Part shown: one piece after another, positions 34,542-43,466 of the stretch
Layout: the number at the start of each line of letters is the position of its first letter
Position numbering within the stretch: the first letter of the stretch is position 1
NCBI GenBank assembly: GCA_020634235.1
Contig: JACKCB010000002.1
Coordinates: 744,001-808,000 of the forward strand
Direction: 5' to 3'
Length of the DNA: 64,000 bases
Origin: Ardenticatenaceae bacterium
Lineage (GTDB): Bacteria > Chloroflexota > Anaerolineae > Promineifilales > Promineifilaceae
Translations under genes and position numbers: made by a program
The notes under the pieces: model-generated
Told to the model about the DNA's origin: nothing
Seen by the model: only the letters and a program-made list of their open reading frames with translations
The model's database searches: none

Positions 34542-34561
34542 CCTGCCCCGGCCGGGGCAGG
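34542..34561. repeat. 20-bp palindrome around CCCGGCCGGG in the ftsA-ftsZ gap
   Basis: Perfect over 20 bp. It sits in the 90-bp gap between ftsA and ftsZ, so the mRNA can form a 9-bp or longer hairpin about 50-70 bases ahead of the ftsZ start. It has no T-run, so it is not a standard terminator; it could affect mRNA stability or processing. Confidence 0.7.
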
Positions 34562-34581
34562 GTGCACCGATGAAAAGATCG

Positions 34582-35799
34582 TTAACCGGGTAAGAATGCC
34601 CGGAAAAACTCGCCAATACGCCGTCCCCACTGGGCCTGATGGCGGGGACGCGGCCGGTACAAGTTGCTGTCACTGATCGCCCAACGCAGCAGCCCCACGC
34701 TGGTGGCATAGGCCGGGCTGCGCAGCGAATCTACCAGGCCCACCAGGTTGCGCGGCACAGCCACCCGCGCCGGCACCCCCAACACATGTTCAGCCACGTT
34801 AGTAATCCCCCGCAGTTGGGCCGAGCCGCCGGTCAGCACAATCCCGGCCGGGAGCAGCCCCCCATAACCCGACTGCTGGATCTCCTGCAAAACCATCTGG
34901 AAAATCTCATCGACCCGCGCCTCAATCACCGCCGACAAATCTTGCAGCCCCACCCGGATCGTCTCACCGCCAAACGGCTTCACCGAAAACTCCGACGCCG
35001 GGTCAATCTGCTCCGGACGGCAGTCGCCATGCTGCATCTTCACCCGCTCCGCCACCTCAAACGGCACCCGTAAACCAATGGCAATGTCGTTCGTCACGTG
35101 CCAGCCACCCACCGGCAGCACCTTCGTGTGGTAAACACTACCCTGCGTATACAGCGCAATGTCCGTTGTGCCACCGCCAATATCGGCCACCACCACGTCC
35201 ATCTCCCGCTCATTCGGTTCCAGCACCGCTTCGCCCGAGGCCAGCGAGTTCAACACGAACTCCTCCACCTGGATACCCACCGTATCCGTTGTCTTGCCCA
35301 GGTTACGCAGGGCCATCGTCGTGCCCGACACCACATGCGCATCCACTTCCAACCGGTAGCCATGCATGCCAATCGGGCTGCGCACCACATTGTCGTCCAC
35401 GCGGTATTGGCGCGGCACCAGGTGCACAATCTCCCGCCCATGCCCCACCGACACCATCGACTGGGCCACATCCAGCGCCCGCTCAATGTCCTCCGGCGTA
35501 ACACCCGCCCCATTGCGATGAATGGCCAGCGAACCGCGGCTGTTCACCGAGCTGATATGCTCGCCCGCCATGCTGACAAACGCCTGGGACAAATCATAGC
35601 CCGACGTCTGCTCAGCCAGTTCCACCGCCTTGGCAATGGCCACCGATGCCTCGCCCACATCCACAATCATGCCTTTACTCAGGCCGCGTGAGGGCACAAT
35701 ACCCAGGCCAATAATGCGCAGTTGGCCGGCGCGCACCTCGCCCACCAACGCACAAATCTTGGTTGTGCCAATGTCTAAGCCAAATAAGATACCATCCAT
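34582..35799 (-). CDS. ftsA: Cell division protein FtsA
   Basis: A 405-residue actin-family protein tethering FtsZ to the membrane. The phosphate-1 motif is FGLDIGTTKICALVGE (about 5-20), the SHS2-containing 1C subdomain follows, then VVADIGGGTTDIALYTQG (phosphate 2) and GIVLTGGSAQLRGI (adenosine loop). The C-terminal amphipathic tail is RIGEFFRAFLPG, a plausible membrane-targeting helix. ATG 35799 is chosen, with AGGTG six bases upstream; GTG 35808 is in frame. It lies 26 bp after ftsQ and 90 bp before ftsZ, the canonical ftsQAZ order. Confidence 0.97.
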   Translation of the reverse strand: MDGILFGLDIGTTKICALVGEVRAGQLRIIGLGIVPSRGLSKGMIVDVGEASVAIAKAVELAEQTSGYDLSQAFVSMAGEHISSVNSRGSLAIHRNGAGVTPEDIERALDVAQSMVSVGHGREIVHLVPRQYRVDDNVVRSPIGMHGYRLEVDAHVVSGTTMALRNLGKTTDTVGIQVEEFVLNSLASGEAVLEPNEREMDVVVADIGGGTTDIALYTQGSVYHTKVLPVGGWHVTNDIAIGLRVPFEVAERVKMQHGDCRPEQIDPASEFSVKPFGGETIRVGLQDLSAVIEARVDEIFQMVLQEIQQSGYGGLLPAGIVLTGGSAQLRGITNVAEHVLGVPARVAVPRNLVGLVDSLRSPAYATSVGLLRWAISDSNLYRPRPRHQAQWGRRIGEFFRAFLPG

Positions 35800-35825
35800 A
35801 ATATGCACCTGAGACTGCGAAATCG

Positions 35826-36893
35826 CTAGCCACCCTCTTCCAGCACCGGCGGCTGTCCCGGTTCCTGGTCCAATTCCTGCTCTACCACGCGATAATACGG
35901 CTTATCCTGGTTGCTAACGCTGATGTAAACCGGCGTCAGGTTGCGCGACCGCAAGTCGCTGAGAATTGTCTCGTAGACGACCATCTTACGCGCCATGTCG
36001 CTGCCGGTGCCAAAGTAAGCCCGCCAGCCCTGGCCATCGTCAAAGCTCAGGCCGCCGCTGGGGTCGTAGTAAAAATTGGTCAGGTTGGGGCGCAGTTGGG
36101 TTAGCTGCATTGCCCCTTCCAGCAAATCGGGTGGCACAAACAACAAGGGAACGCTCTCATCAGCGCTGGTGGTGGTCGTATCCCGGCCGGGGCCAGCCAC
36201 TACCGGCGGCGTATCCATAACCCCTTCCGCCTGAATCACAATCAGCCCCTCCAGCGCCATACGCGCCGGCAGCAAATTACCCGCCTTACTAATCCAATAA
36301 TCCCGGCCATCCTGCACCCACAGCGCCACCGGCGCCTCTTCCCGCAGCCGGATGCTCACACTGTTGGGCCAGCTAATCGTCACCGTGGCTGAAATCACAC
36401 CCGGCAGTTCGGCAATGGCCGCTGCCGCCTGTTCCGGATCCACCGCAAACACATGCGCCCCGGCCAACCCACTGGCCGCCACAATCTCCTCCGCCGGCAC
36501 CGCCGTCACACCCTCCACCGGAATAAAAGTCACATAAAAATGTTCATCCAGGCCAATCAACGCCAACGCCCCGGCCGTGATCAGCAGCAAGAACAGGCTT
36601 ATCCAGCGCGCCGAAAGCACCACCCGCTTCAAGGCCGCCGTGGGGAAATGCACGTGCCGGTTGTTGCGCCGGCGGCGCTGCCTGGCCGTGGCCGGCACGC
36701 GCATCTGCGGCATGGTCATGGCCGGCGCAGCCTGCACGCGGCGCATGCGCGATTGCTTGCGCAGCGGTGGCTGCTTGCGCAGCCGTGGCTGTTTGCGCAG
36801 GCGCGGCTGGCGGTGGGCCGGCGCGTCAGCCTGCGGTTCACTGCGCGCGCGGCGCGATCGGTTTTGGGCGGACCGCTGCGTCGATTCACTCAT
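35826..36893 (-). CDS. ftsQ: Cell division protein FtsQ/DivIB
   Basis: A 355-residue bitopic protein. A strongly basic cytoplasmic N-terminus of about 95 residues contains a threefold RLRKQP-type repeat; one TM helix (WISLFLLLITAGALALIGL, about 100-118) is followed by a POTRA domain (FIPVEGVTAVPAEEIVAASGLAGAHVFAV) and the beta domain. It belongs to the FtsQLB regulatory complex of the divisome. The start ATG 36893 overlaps the ddl stop by 8 bp. Unusual points are the very long arginine-rich cytoplasmic part and its low-complexity repeats. Confidence 0.88.
   Translation of the reverse strand: MSESTQRSAQNRSRRARSEPQADAPAHRQPRLRKQPRLRKQPPLRKQSRMRRVQAAPAMTMPQMRVPATARQRRRRNNRHVHFPTAALKRVVLSARWISLFLLLITAGALALIGLDEHFYVTFIPVEGVTAVPAEEIVAASGLAGAHVFAVDPEQAAAAIAELPGVISATVTISWPNSVSIRLREEAPVALWVQDGRDYWISKAGNLLPARMALEGLIVIQAEGVMDTPPVVAGPGRDTTTTSADESVPLLFVPPDLLEGAMQLTQLRPNLTNFYYDPSGGLSFDDGQGWRAYFGTGSDMARKMVVYETILSDLRSRNLTPVYISVSNQDKPYYRVVEQELDQEPGQPPVLEEGG
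36755..36811 (-). repeat. 18-bp tandem repeat in the ftsQ N-terminal region
   Basis: About three imperfect copies with 18-bp period, each holding TTGCGCAG on the plus strand, encoding a basic hexapeptide repeat (R-L-R-K-Q-P type) in the cytoplasmic segment of FtsQ. Copy number may vary between strains. Confidence 0.75.
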
Positions 36894-38049
36894 CAGCTTT
36901 TGCTTCACTTCCGGAGCCAATCTCAGGCACAGCAAACGTGGTCTGCGATTGGGTCTTGTCATCATAGCGGGCCAGGGCCAGCTCAATGAGCCGGTCCAGG
37001 AGCTGGCTGTAGCCAATACCACTGGCTTCCCACAGCTTAGGATACATAGAGATACGCGTGAAGCCGGGGATGGTATTTATTTCATTGATATACAACCGGC
37101 CGGTATCAACATCCAGCATCATGTCTACCCGGCCCAGGCCGGCACAATCGATGGCCTGGTATGCCTGCACGGCCAGGGTGCGGACGCGCTCCGCCAGGTC
37201 AGGGTCCAGCGGCGCCGGAATCAGCAGTTCAGAGTCGTCGCTGATGTATTTGGCCACGTAGTCATAAAAATCGCGCCGCGGCCGGATCTCGCCCACCACG
37301 CTGGCAAGGGGCTGGTCATTGCCCAACACCGAGACTTCCAGCTCGCGGATGTTGGCCCCCTGCTCCACGACAATGCGCCGGTCGTAGCGGGCGGCATCCT
37401 CCAGGCCGGCAGCCAGGGCCTCCCGGCCGGGGCACTTCTGAATGCCCACGCTGGAGCCCAAATTGGCTGGCTTGGTAAACACCGGGTAGCTCAGGTGCGC
37501 TTCCAGTTCGTCCAGGATGTCCCCCGGCCGGGTGCGCCAATCCGAGCGCAGTACCAGCCGCCAGGGCAGCACCGGCAAACCATTAGCCTCCATCACATAC
37601 TTAAAAATCGCCTTGTCCATGCCCACGGCCGAACCCACAACACCAGCGCCCACGTAAGGCACGCCGGCCAGTTCCAGCAGCCCCTGCACCGTGCCATCCT
37701 CGCCATACGTGCCGTGCAGCACCGGGATGACCACATCCAGCGTCGTCACCGCCGACAGGGTCACCGCCTGGTTGGCATCCGTCGCCATCTGCAGCAGGGC
37801 GGTGGACTCTTGCGGTGCTGGCAGCAGCGTGGCTGGTTGCCCCGCCCCGGCCGGGCCATCTGTCAGCGCCCGCAGCGGATCGCCCGCCAGCCACTGCCCG
37901 CCCTTCGTAATGCCAATCGGCACCACCTCATAGCGCGCCGGGTCCAGCGCGGCCATCACCGAACGGGCCGACATCAGCGACACCTCGTGCTCGCCGGATC
38001 GTCCGCCGAAAATAACGCCTACCTTGATCTTGCCCTGTGGTTCAGTCAT
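36886..38049 (-). CDS. ddl: D-alanine--D-alanine ligase
   Basis: A 387-residue ATP-grasp ligase making D-Ala-D-Ala for the peptidoglycan stem peptide. Visible are VGVIFGGRSGEHEVSLMSA (about 7-25), HGTYGEDGTVQGLLE (about 110-124), KPANLGSSVGIQK (ATP-grasp loop), EVSVLGN and the C-terminal LGRVDMMLD with NEINTIPGFT (magnesium/ATP site). The start ATG 38049 gives a normal length; a longer frame exists upstream without family support. The ribosome-binding site is weak. It lies 81 bp after murB and overlaps ftsQ by 8 bp. Confidence 0.97.
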   Translation of the reverse strand: MTEPQGKIKVGVIFGGRSGEHEVSLMSARSVMAALDPARYEVVPIGITKGGQWLAGDPLRALTDGPAGAGQPATLLPAPQESTALLQMATDANQAVTLSAVTTLDVVIPVLHGTYGEDGTVQGLLELAGVPYVGAGVVGSAVGMDKAIFKYVMEANGLPVLPWRLVLRSDWRTRPGDILDELEAHLSYPVFTKPANLGSSVGIQKCPGREALAAGLEDAARYDRRIVVEQGANIRELEVSVLGNDQPLASVVGEIRPRRDFYDYVAKYISDDSELLIPAPLDPDLAERVRTLAVQAYQAIDCAGLGRVDMMLDVDTGRLYINEINTIPGFTRISMYPKLWEASGIGYSQLLDRLIELALARYDDKTQSQTTFAVPEIGSGSEAKADE

Positions 38050-38130
38050 TGTTACGTGATTCGTGTTCTGTTGCCCGCTGCGCGCTTCATTTTGCGCCAT
38101 ACGCCTGACGCGCGAACCGCCGCGCACAAC

Positions 38131-39096
38131 TCACGCCTCTTCCTCAAACTGCCAGTCACCTACCAACTCAACTTCCAGCTCCAATTCCACGCCAAACTGC
38201 TCGCGTACAGCGTGCCAGGCCTCGGCAATCAGCGCCCGGATCTCTTCCGCATTCGCCTCGCCCTCATTGATGAAGAAGTTGGCGTGCTTGTCCGAAATCT
38301 GCACTTTGCCCACCCGGTAACCTTTCAGGCCGCTGGCCTCAATCAGGTAGCCGGCATAAAAATGCTCCGGATTCTTGAACATGGAGCCCATGCTGGCCCC
38401 GGCCGGTTGCGTCTGCTTGCGATGGGCCGTAAAACCGTCGGCCCGCGCCATGAGCACCTCCACCGCCTCCGGCTTCAACGCCAGCTCAGCCGACAACACC
38501 ACCCGGCGCGGCACCTCATTCCGCTGCTCCTGCTTCAGAATGCTGTCACGATAGCCATAGCCCATCTCTTCGTTGCTGTAAATACGCGTCCCCCGGCCGG
38601 GTTCCCAAATCGTCGCCGCCAGCAAATTACCATTCATATCGCCGCCGTGCGCGCCCGAGTTACCCACCACCGCGCCGCCCACCGTGCCCGGCACGCCAAT
38701 CGCCCACTCCAGCCCACCCAGCCCCTTGGTAATGCACTGCCGCGCCAGCGATGAAAGATTCATCCCCGACTCCACCGTGCACACCACGCTCAGGCCCGTG
38801 TGGCGGAAATGCACATTGCGCGCCCGGTTCATAATGACCAGGCCGGCAATCCCCTGGTCGGCCACCAGGATATTCGAGCCACCCCCCAAAATGAAATAGG
38901 GCACCCGCTGGGCATAGGCCAGTTCCACCGCCATTTGCAGTTCGGTGGCATTATTCACCGTCAGGAACATCATAGCCGGGCCACCTACCCGCGCCGACGT
39001 GTAACGGGCCAGGGACACGTCTAGCTGAAATCTTTCCCCAAAGACTTCCTGAAAGCGCCTCTGTATGGCTTCTAGCGACTGGGTCTGCAATTCCAT
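38131..39096 (-). CDS. murB: UDP-N-acetylenolpyruvoylglucosamine reductase
   Basis: A 321-residue FAD enzyme reducing UDP-GlcNAc-enolpyruvate to UDP-MurNAc. It shows YTSARVGGPA (about 33-42), the FAD-binding LGGGSNILVAD (about 72-82), GLEWAIGVPGTVGGAVVGNSGAHGGD (about 128-153), the Tyr in YRDSILK and the type I end with GSMFKNPE, then GLKGYRVGKVQISDKHANFFIN. The start ATG 39096 follows AGGAAGAG; an in-frame ATG at 39141 overlaps the murC stop in an ATGA arrangement and is an equal alternative. It follows murC in the dcw operon, as in many Firmicutes and Chloroflexota. Confidence 0.97.
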   Translation of the reverse strand: MELQTQSLEAIQRRFQEVFGERFQLDVSLARYTSARVGGPAMMFLTVNNATELQMAVELAYAQRVPYFILGGGSNILVADQGIAGLVIMNRARNVHFRHTGLSVVCTVESGMNLSSLARQCITKGLGGLEWAIGVPGTVGGAVVGNSGAHGGDMNGNLLAATIWEPGRGTRIYSNEEMGYGYRDSILKQEQRNEVPRRVVLSAELALKPEAVEVLMARADGFTAHRKQTQPAGASMGSMFKNPEHFYAGYLIEASGLKGYRVGKVQISDKHANFFINEGEANAEEIRALIAEAWHAVREQFGVELELEVELVGDWQFEEEA

Positions 39097-39137
39097 CTGC
39101 TCTTCCTCTTCATTGCTGCGCTGTTGATTGCCCTTTA

Positions 39138-40562
39138 TCATGACCTGTTAAAGGCCTCCCTCAAGCCATCCAATACCCATTGACCAACCATATTGCCATC
39201 GCCCGCCCCCAGCGTCAGGATCACGTCACCCGGCCGGGCCCGATCCAACACATAGGCGGCCGCCTCCTCCCGCCGGCCAACATAGCGCGCATGCGGATGC
39301 TCCATCCGGGCCACCACATCCGCCGCGCTAACCCCCAGGCTGTCCTGTTCCCGGCTGCGGTAAATGTCCAGCACCACCACCCGGTCCGCATCGTCAAAGC
39401 TGGCCGCAAACGCCTCCAGCAGCAGGCGCGTGCGGCTAAAGGTGTGCGGCTGCCACACCGCCCACAAACGCCGGCCGGGGAACTGCTGCCGCGCCGCTGC
39501 CAGCGTCGCCCGAATCTCCGTGGGGTGATGGGCATAATCATCAATCACCACTATGTCGCCCACCTGGCCAATGAGCTGGAAACGGCGGCTGACCCCGCCA
39601 AAGGCGGCCAGCGCCTCGCCCACATCGGCAAACGGCACTTCAAGATGCTCCGCCACGGCCAGGGCCGCCAGGGCGTTGCGCACGTTGTGTTCGCCGGGCA
39701 CGCGCAGCCGCACCAACCCCAGCAAATCCGGCCCAGCCTGGGCCACAAAATCGGTGCCGCCCAGCACGTTAGACTGGGCTTCCAGGGCCAACAGGTCGGC
39801 CCCCGCCGTCAGGCCGTAAGTCGTCACCTGAATATCGGGTCGCACCTGGGCCAGCAGGGACTGCACCCCGGCATCATCGGCACAGGCCACCATCCGCCCC
39901 CCGGCCGGGAGCCGGTCCACAAAAAGCCGGAACGCATCCAGGTAAGCTTCGGGCGTGGCAAAGATATCGGGGTGGTCATGCTCCACATTGGTCACCACCG
40001 CAATACGCGGCTGCAAGCCCAGGAACATGTAATCATACTCATCCGCCTCAATGACAAACGGAGCGCCCTGCCCGGCCCGGCCATTACGCCCCAACGCAGG
40101 CAGCACGCCGCCCACAATGACGCTGGGGTCCCGGCCGGCGGTCAGCAGAATCTGGGCAATCATGCCCGTGGTCGTCGTTTTGCCATGCGTACCGGCCACA
40201 GCAATGCCCACGTTGCCGGCCATGAGCTGGCCCAGGAAATCGGCCCGCTTCAGGATGGGCACACCGGCCGCGCGCGCCGCCACCAGCTCCGGATTGGTCG
40301 CCGGCACGGCCGAAGAGATAACCACCGTATCCGCGCCGGCAATGTTGGCCGCCGCGTGGCCCACATAAATCGTCGCCCCGGCCGCGGCCAGGTCGTCGGT
40401 CAGGGCATTAGCCTGCAAGTCGGAGCCAGAGACGGTGTAGTCACGCCCCAGCAGCACCCAGGCAATGGCCGACATACCCGCCCCGCCAATACCCACGAGG
40501 TGAACATGTCCCGGCCGGGTACCCGCCAGATCCGCTTCCAAACCCATCACCTTCACCATCAT
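39138..40562 (-). CDS. murC: UDP-N-acetylmuramate--L-alanine ligase
   Basis: A 474-residue Mur ligase adding L-Ala to UDP-MurNAc. The N-terminal UDP-binding segment HVHLVGIGGAGMSAIA (about 20-35), the ATP loop VAGTHGKTTTTGMIA (about 122-136), EADEYDYMFL (about 171-180), TNVEHDHPD and DDYAHHPTEIRAT (about 327-339) are all family signatures. The start is set at the ATG at 40562; several in-frame start codons (GTG, ATG, ATG, GTG) cluster within 20 bp and no strong ribosome-binding site distinguishes them. It follows the CvpA-like gene by 4 bp. Confidence 0.97.
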   Translation of the reverse strand: MMVKVMGLEADLAGTRPGHVHLVGIGGAGMSAIAWVLLGRDYTVSGSDLQANALTDDLAAAGATIYVGHAAANIAGADTVVISSAVPATNPELVAARAAGVPILKRADFLGQLMAGNVGIAVAGTHGKTTTTGMIAQILLTAGRDPSVIVGGVLPALGRNGRAGQGAPFVIEADEYDYMFLGLQPRIAVVTNVEHDHPDIFATPEAYLDAFRLFVDRLPAGGRMVACADDAGVQSLLAQVRPDIQVTTYGLTAGADLLALEAQSNVLGGTDFVAQAGPDLLGLVRLRVPGEHNVRNALAALAVAEHLEVPFADVGEALAAFGGVSRRFQLIGQVGDIVVIDDYAHHPTEIRATLAAARQQFPGRRLWAVWQPHTFSRTRLLLEAFAASFDDADRVVVLDIYRSREQDSLGVSAADVVARMEHPHARYVGRREEAAAYVLDRARPGDVILTLGAGDGNMVGQWVLDGLREAFNRS

Positions 40563-40566
40563 CACG

Positions 40567-41184
40567 TTAGATCAAAGCCACAATCACAATGAAGAAAACA
40601 ATGAAAAAAGTCACCAGCCAAAACATCGCCGAAAAATGCATCGGCAGCCACAGGGCCAGGAAATCCGACGTAAACGTCTCCATCACCGGCCGGGAGATAA
40701 TCGTCACGGCAAACGGGTAGGGCGCGTCCAGCGGCGATAACCGCTCGTACCCCGTGGGTTCCACCAGCACATACTCCAAAAAGCCCCACAACGCGCCAAC
40801 AAACAGGTAGCCGTTCAAAATGCCAAAAACAAAACCCGTAATCCGCGACTCCAAACCGCTGCGCAGCCGGTCGCCCAGCCGCCCCCGGGTCAGCGCATCG
40901 GCCAGCCGGCTGATCATCTGGTAGCTAAAGAAAGCCATCATGCAGTGAAAGCCAAACTGCAGCCAGAACTGCTGCACACGCGCAGCATCCAATTCGGCCC
41001 CGACAGTCCCCGCCGGTACAACCATGCCCAGCATCCTAGCAATGGTAAAGGCAAACTGGTTCAGTGCCGCCACCGAGGCCACCAAACCGGCCATGGCAAT
41101 CACCTCTCTTTGCCAGCCGCGCAGATAGCCCACAACGGCAAAGATGGCGATGAGAAAGACATACATAATCCCAATATTGATCAT
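40567..41184 (-). CDS. CvpA-like integral membrane protein inserted between murG and murC
   Basis: A 205-residue membrane protein with about four to six hydrophobic segments: the N-terminal NIGIMYVFLIAIFAVVGYLRGWQREV resembles the CvpA/colicin V production family start, followed by a TM near VASVAALNQFAFTIARMLGM, a central FGFHCMMAFFSYQMISRLADAL with a GLESRITGFVFGILNGYLFVGALWGF segment (the CvpA-like 'G..G...' region), and a final very hydrophobic helix (FWLVTFFIVFFIVIVALI). It overlaps murG by 4 bp (ATGA), so it belongs to the operon. Its position suggests a role linked to lipid II export or divisome assembly; that is inference. Confidence 0.65.
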   Translation of the reverse strand: MINIGIMYVFLIAIFAVVGYLRGWQREVIAMAGLVASVAALNQFAFTIARMLGMVVPAGTVGAELDAARVQQFWLQFGFHCMMAFFSYQMISRLADALTRGRLGDRLRSGLESRITGFVFGILNGYLFVGALWGFLEYVLVEPTGYERLSPLDAPYPFAVTIISRPVMETFTSDFLALWLPMHFSAMFWLVTFFIVFFIVIVALI

Positions 41185-42290
41185 GATCGTGTTCCCAGGT
41201 CTGTAATCAACTTGGCCAGCCGCCCGGCCGCGTCAGGTACATCCAACGCTTGCGCCGCCGCAGCCATGGCCGCCAGCCGCGGTCCATCCTGCAGCAAATC
41301 CAGCACCGTCGGCAGCAGTTTATCTGCTAACAACCCATCATCCAAACGGATGGCCGCGCCGCGGTCGGCCAAAAAGTCGGCATTCACCTTCTGGTAGCGC
41401 CAGGCGTAGGGGTAGGGCACCAGGACCGACGGCAGCCCAAACGCCGGCGATTCGCCCAACATGCTGGCCCCGGCCCGGGCCACCACCAGGTCGGCAGCCC
41501 GGTAAGCCGCGCCCATCGCCTCATGCAAGAAAGGATAGGGGCGGTAGAAGGCCCGCAGCCCGGCCGGGAGCAGCTCCGAACTCGCCTCAACCTCCGGCCA
41601 ATCCAATTGGCCGCTAATGTGAATCACCTGAATTGTCTCCAGCAGTTGCGGCAAAATGGCCAGCAGCGCCCGGTTGATACTGCGCGCCCCGCGGCTGCCG
41701 CCAAACACAAACAAAGTCGCCCGGCCGGGGGCCAGGTCAAACTGCGCCAGCGCCGCCGCCTTGGGCATGGCCACCGCCGCCCGCACCTCCGGACGCACCG
41801 GATAACCCGTGACCACTGTCTGCCCGGCCGGGAAGAAATCCCGCGAGCCTTCCGTCGTGCAGCCCACCCGGGCCGCAAACCGGCTCAAGAAACGAATCGC
41901 CGAACCCGGTTCCACGTCCGGCAAATAAATCGCCGCCGGAACGCGGCGCAGCCAGGCCACCACAGCCACCGGCACATTCACATAACCGCCAGTCATAAAC
42001 AGCACATCCGGCCGGAAGCGACCGAACAAGCGGTTGGCACTGCCCAAACTCCAGGTCAACTTCGCCGCATTCACCACACGCTGCCTCAAAGGAACGCCCA
42101 CAATCGGGCCACCGGCAATCGTCGCCAACGTCAAGCCGGCCATCGGCACCAACTGCTCTTCCATCTGCCCCGGCGTGCCAATCCAAAGCACATCGGCCGC
42201 CGCCGCGCCTGCCCGGCGCAGCTCAGACACGGCGGCCAGAGCCGGATAAATGTGTCCGCCCGTTCCGCCGCCGCATATCACCACTTTCAC
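41181..42290 (-). CDS. murG: UDP-N-acetylglucosamine--N-acetylmuramyl-(pentapeptide) pyrophosphoryl-undecaprenol GlcNAc transferase
   Basis: A 369-residue GT28 glycosyltransferase making lipid II from lipid I at the inner membrane face. The first G-loop is GGGTGGHIYPALA (about 7-19), the second FVFGGSRGARSIN (about 193-205), and the UDP-binding region ASMLGESPAFGLPSVLVPYPYA carries the conserved acidic residue. The usual EQN segment of the acceptor site appears as LPDVEPGSAIRFLSRFA, an unusual variation (PDVEPG in place of EQNxxPG). It starts at GTG 42290 and overlaps the end of ftsW by 68 bp. Confidence 0.95.
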   Translation of the reverse strand: MKVVICGGGTGGHIYPALAAVSELRRAGAAAADVLWIGTPGQMEEQLVPMAGLTLATIAGGPIVGVPLRQRVVNAAKLTWSLGSANRLFGRFRPDVLFMTGGYVNVPVAVVAWLRRVPAAIYLPDVEPGSAIRFLSRFAARVGCTTEGSRDFFPAGQTVVTGYPVRPEVRAAVAMPKAAALAQFDLAPGRATLFVFGGSRGARSINRALLAILPQLLETIQVIHISGQLDWPEVEASSELLPAGLRAFYRPYPFLHEAMGAAYRAADLVVARAGASMLGESPAFGLPSVLVPYPYAWRYQKVNADFLADRGAAIRLDDGLLADKLLPTVLDLLQDGPRLAAMAAAAQALDVPDAAGRLAKLITDLGTRS

Positions 42291-43464
42291 GCTTAGACTC
42301 CGTGGGTTGAGACTGGGGCTGCAAGCGCCGGCTCATATTCGCGTCACGCGAAATATTGAGCAGAATGCCCGCCCCAATCAACGAAAACAGCAGCGACGTG
42401 CCGCCGTAGCTAATAAACGGCAGCGGAATCCCGGTAAAGGGAATCACCGCCGTGATCACGGCAATATTGATTAGTGCCTGATAACCCAGCCAGCAGGTAA
42501 CCCCAACGGCCAGCAAAAAGCCATAACTGTCACGCGCCTGCCGGGCCGTGCGAAAACCACGCCACACCAACAAGCCCAAAAAGCCCAGCACCAACAGGCA
42601 GCCCGCCAGCCCCAGCTCTTCACCCAAAATGGCGAAGATGCCATCGGTGTGCGCCGCAGGCAGGGGGCCAAACTTCTGCACGCTGTTGCCCAGGCCCACC
42701 CCCAGGTAGCTGCCGCTGCCCAGGGCAATCAGCGCCTGCTTCACCTGCCAGATCGCCTGGTTTGGGTCGCGCAGGACCTCTTGCCAGGCGTGCACCCGGG
42801 CCGCCGCATGGGGCACCGTAAGCATCAGAAAGATGAAGATGCCGCCGCCAGCCGTGCCGGCTACAAATATCTGCTTCCAGGCCGCCCCGGCCACAAAGAA
42901 CAACGTAAAGCTAATCAGGGCCACCAATCCCGACGTGCTCAGGTCCGGCTGCTGCACAATCAGGAAGCAAACCAGGCCGGTCATGATAGCAAAAGGCAGC
43001 AAACCATAGGTCACGTCCTTGATCCGCTCCCCCTTGGACGACAGCCAATGGGCAATATACAAAATGGTGGCCAGTTTGGCCGCCTCCGACGGTTGGTAGG
43101 AGTTTTCGTACAGGCCGCGCACCGCGCCAAAATTGGCCTGGCCCACAAGCAGCAGCACCAGGAGCAAGCCCAGGGTACCGGCCATGATGAGGATGGAGAA
43201 GCGCCGCAGTATCTGGTAGTCGAACTGCATTGTGACCAGGATAACAACCACGCCCAAAAGCATGGCCATCATTTGCCGCCGGAAGTAGTAGGTAGAATCC
43301 CCCTTGGCCAGCAAGCCCAGGTCAAAAGTGGTGCTGTAAACCATCAGCATACCGATAACACACAGCCCAACAATGGCCAGCAGCAGCCAGTAATCAAACT
43401 GCAATTTGATGGCCGGCCGGACCCGGTCGCTTTTCTTGCTGCGCACTACGCTTACAGTTGCCAT
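42223..43464 (-). CDS. ftsW: Cell division protein FtsW (SEDS lipid II polymerase)
   Basis: A 413-residue protein with ten hydrophobic segments, the SEDS glycosyltransferase of septal peptidoglycan synthesis. Key signatures are QPSEAAKLATILY, QQPDLSTSGLVAL, GLGNSVQKFGPLPAAHTDGIF (LPxxHTD loop) and the C-terminal PFTGIPLPFISYGGTSLL (about 350-367). The N-terminus (VRSKKSDRVRPAIKLQFDYWLL) is basic and cytosolic. It partners the transpeptidase encoded five genes upstream. It starts 2 bp after the murD stop; the C-terminal basic tail is encoded in the region overlapping murG. Confidence 0.97.
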   Translation of the reverse strand: MATVSVVRSKKSDRVRPAIKLQFDYWLLLAIVGLCVIGMLMVYSTTFDLGLLAKGDSTYYFRRQMMAMLLGVVVILVTMQFDYQILRRFSILIMAGTLGLLLVLLLVGQANFGAVRGLYENSYQPSEAAKLATILYIAHWLSSKGERIKDVTYGLLPFAIMTGLVCFLIVQQPDLSTSGLVALISFTLFFVAGAAWKQIFVAGTAGGGIFIFLMLTVPHAAARVHAWQEVLRDPNQAIWQVKQALIALGSGSYLGVGLGNSVQKFGPLPAAHTDGIFAILGEELGLAGCLLVLGFLGLLVWRGFRTARQARDSYGFLLAVGVTCWLGYQALINIAVITAVIPFTGIPLPFISYGGTSLLFSLIGAGILLNISRDANMSRRLQPQSQPTESKRESGDMRRRNGRTHLSGSGRRV

Positions 43465-43466
43465 GC

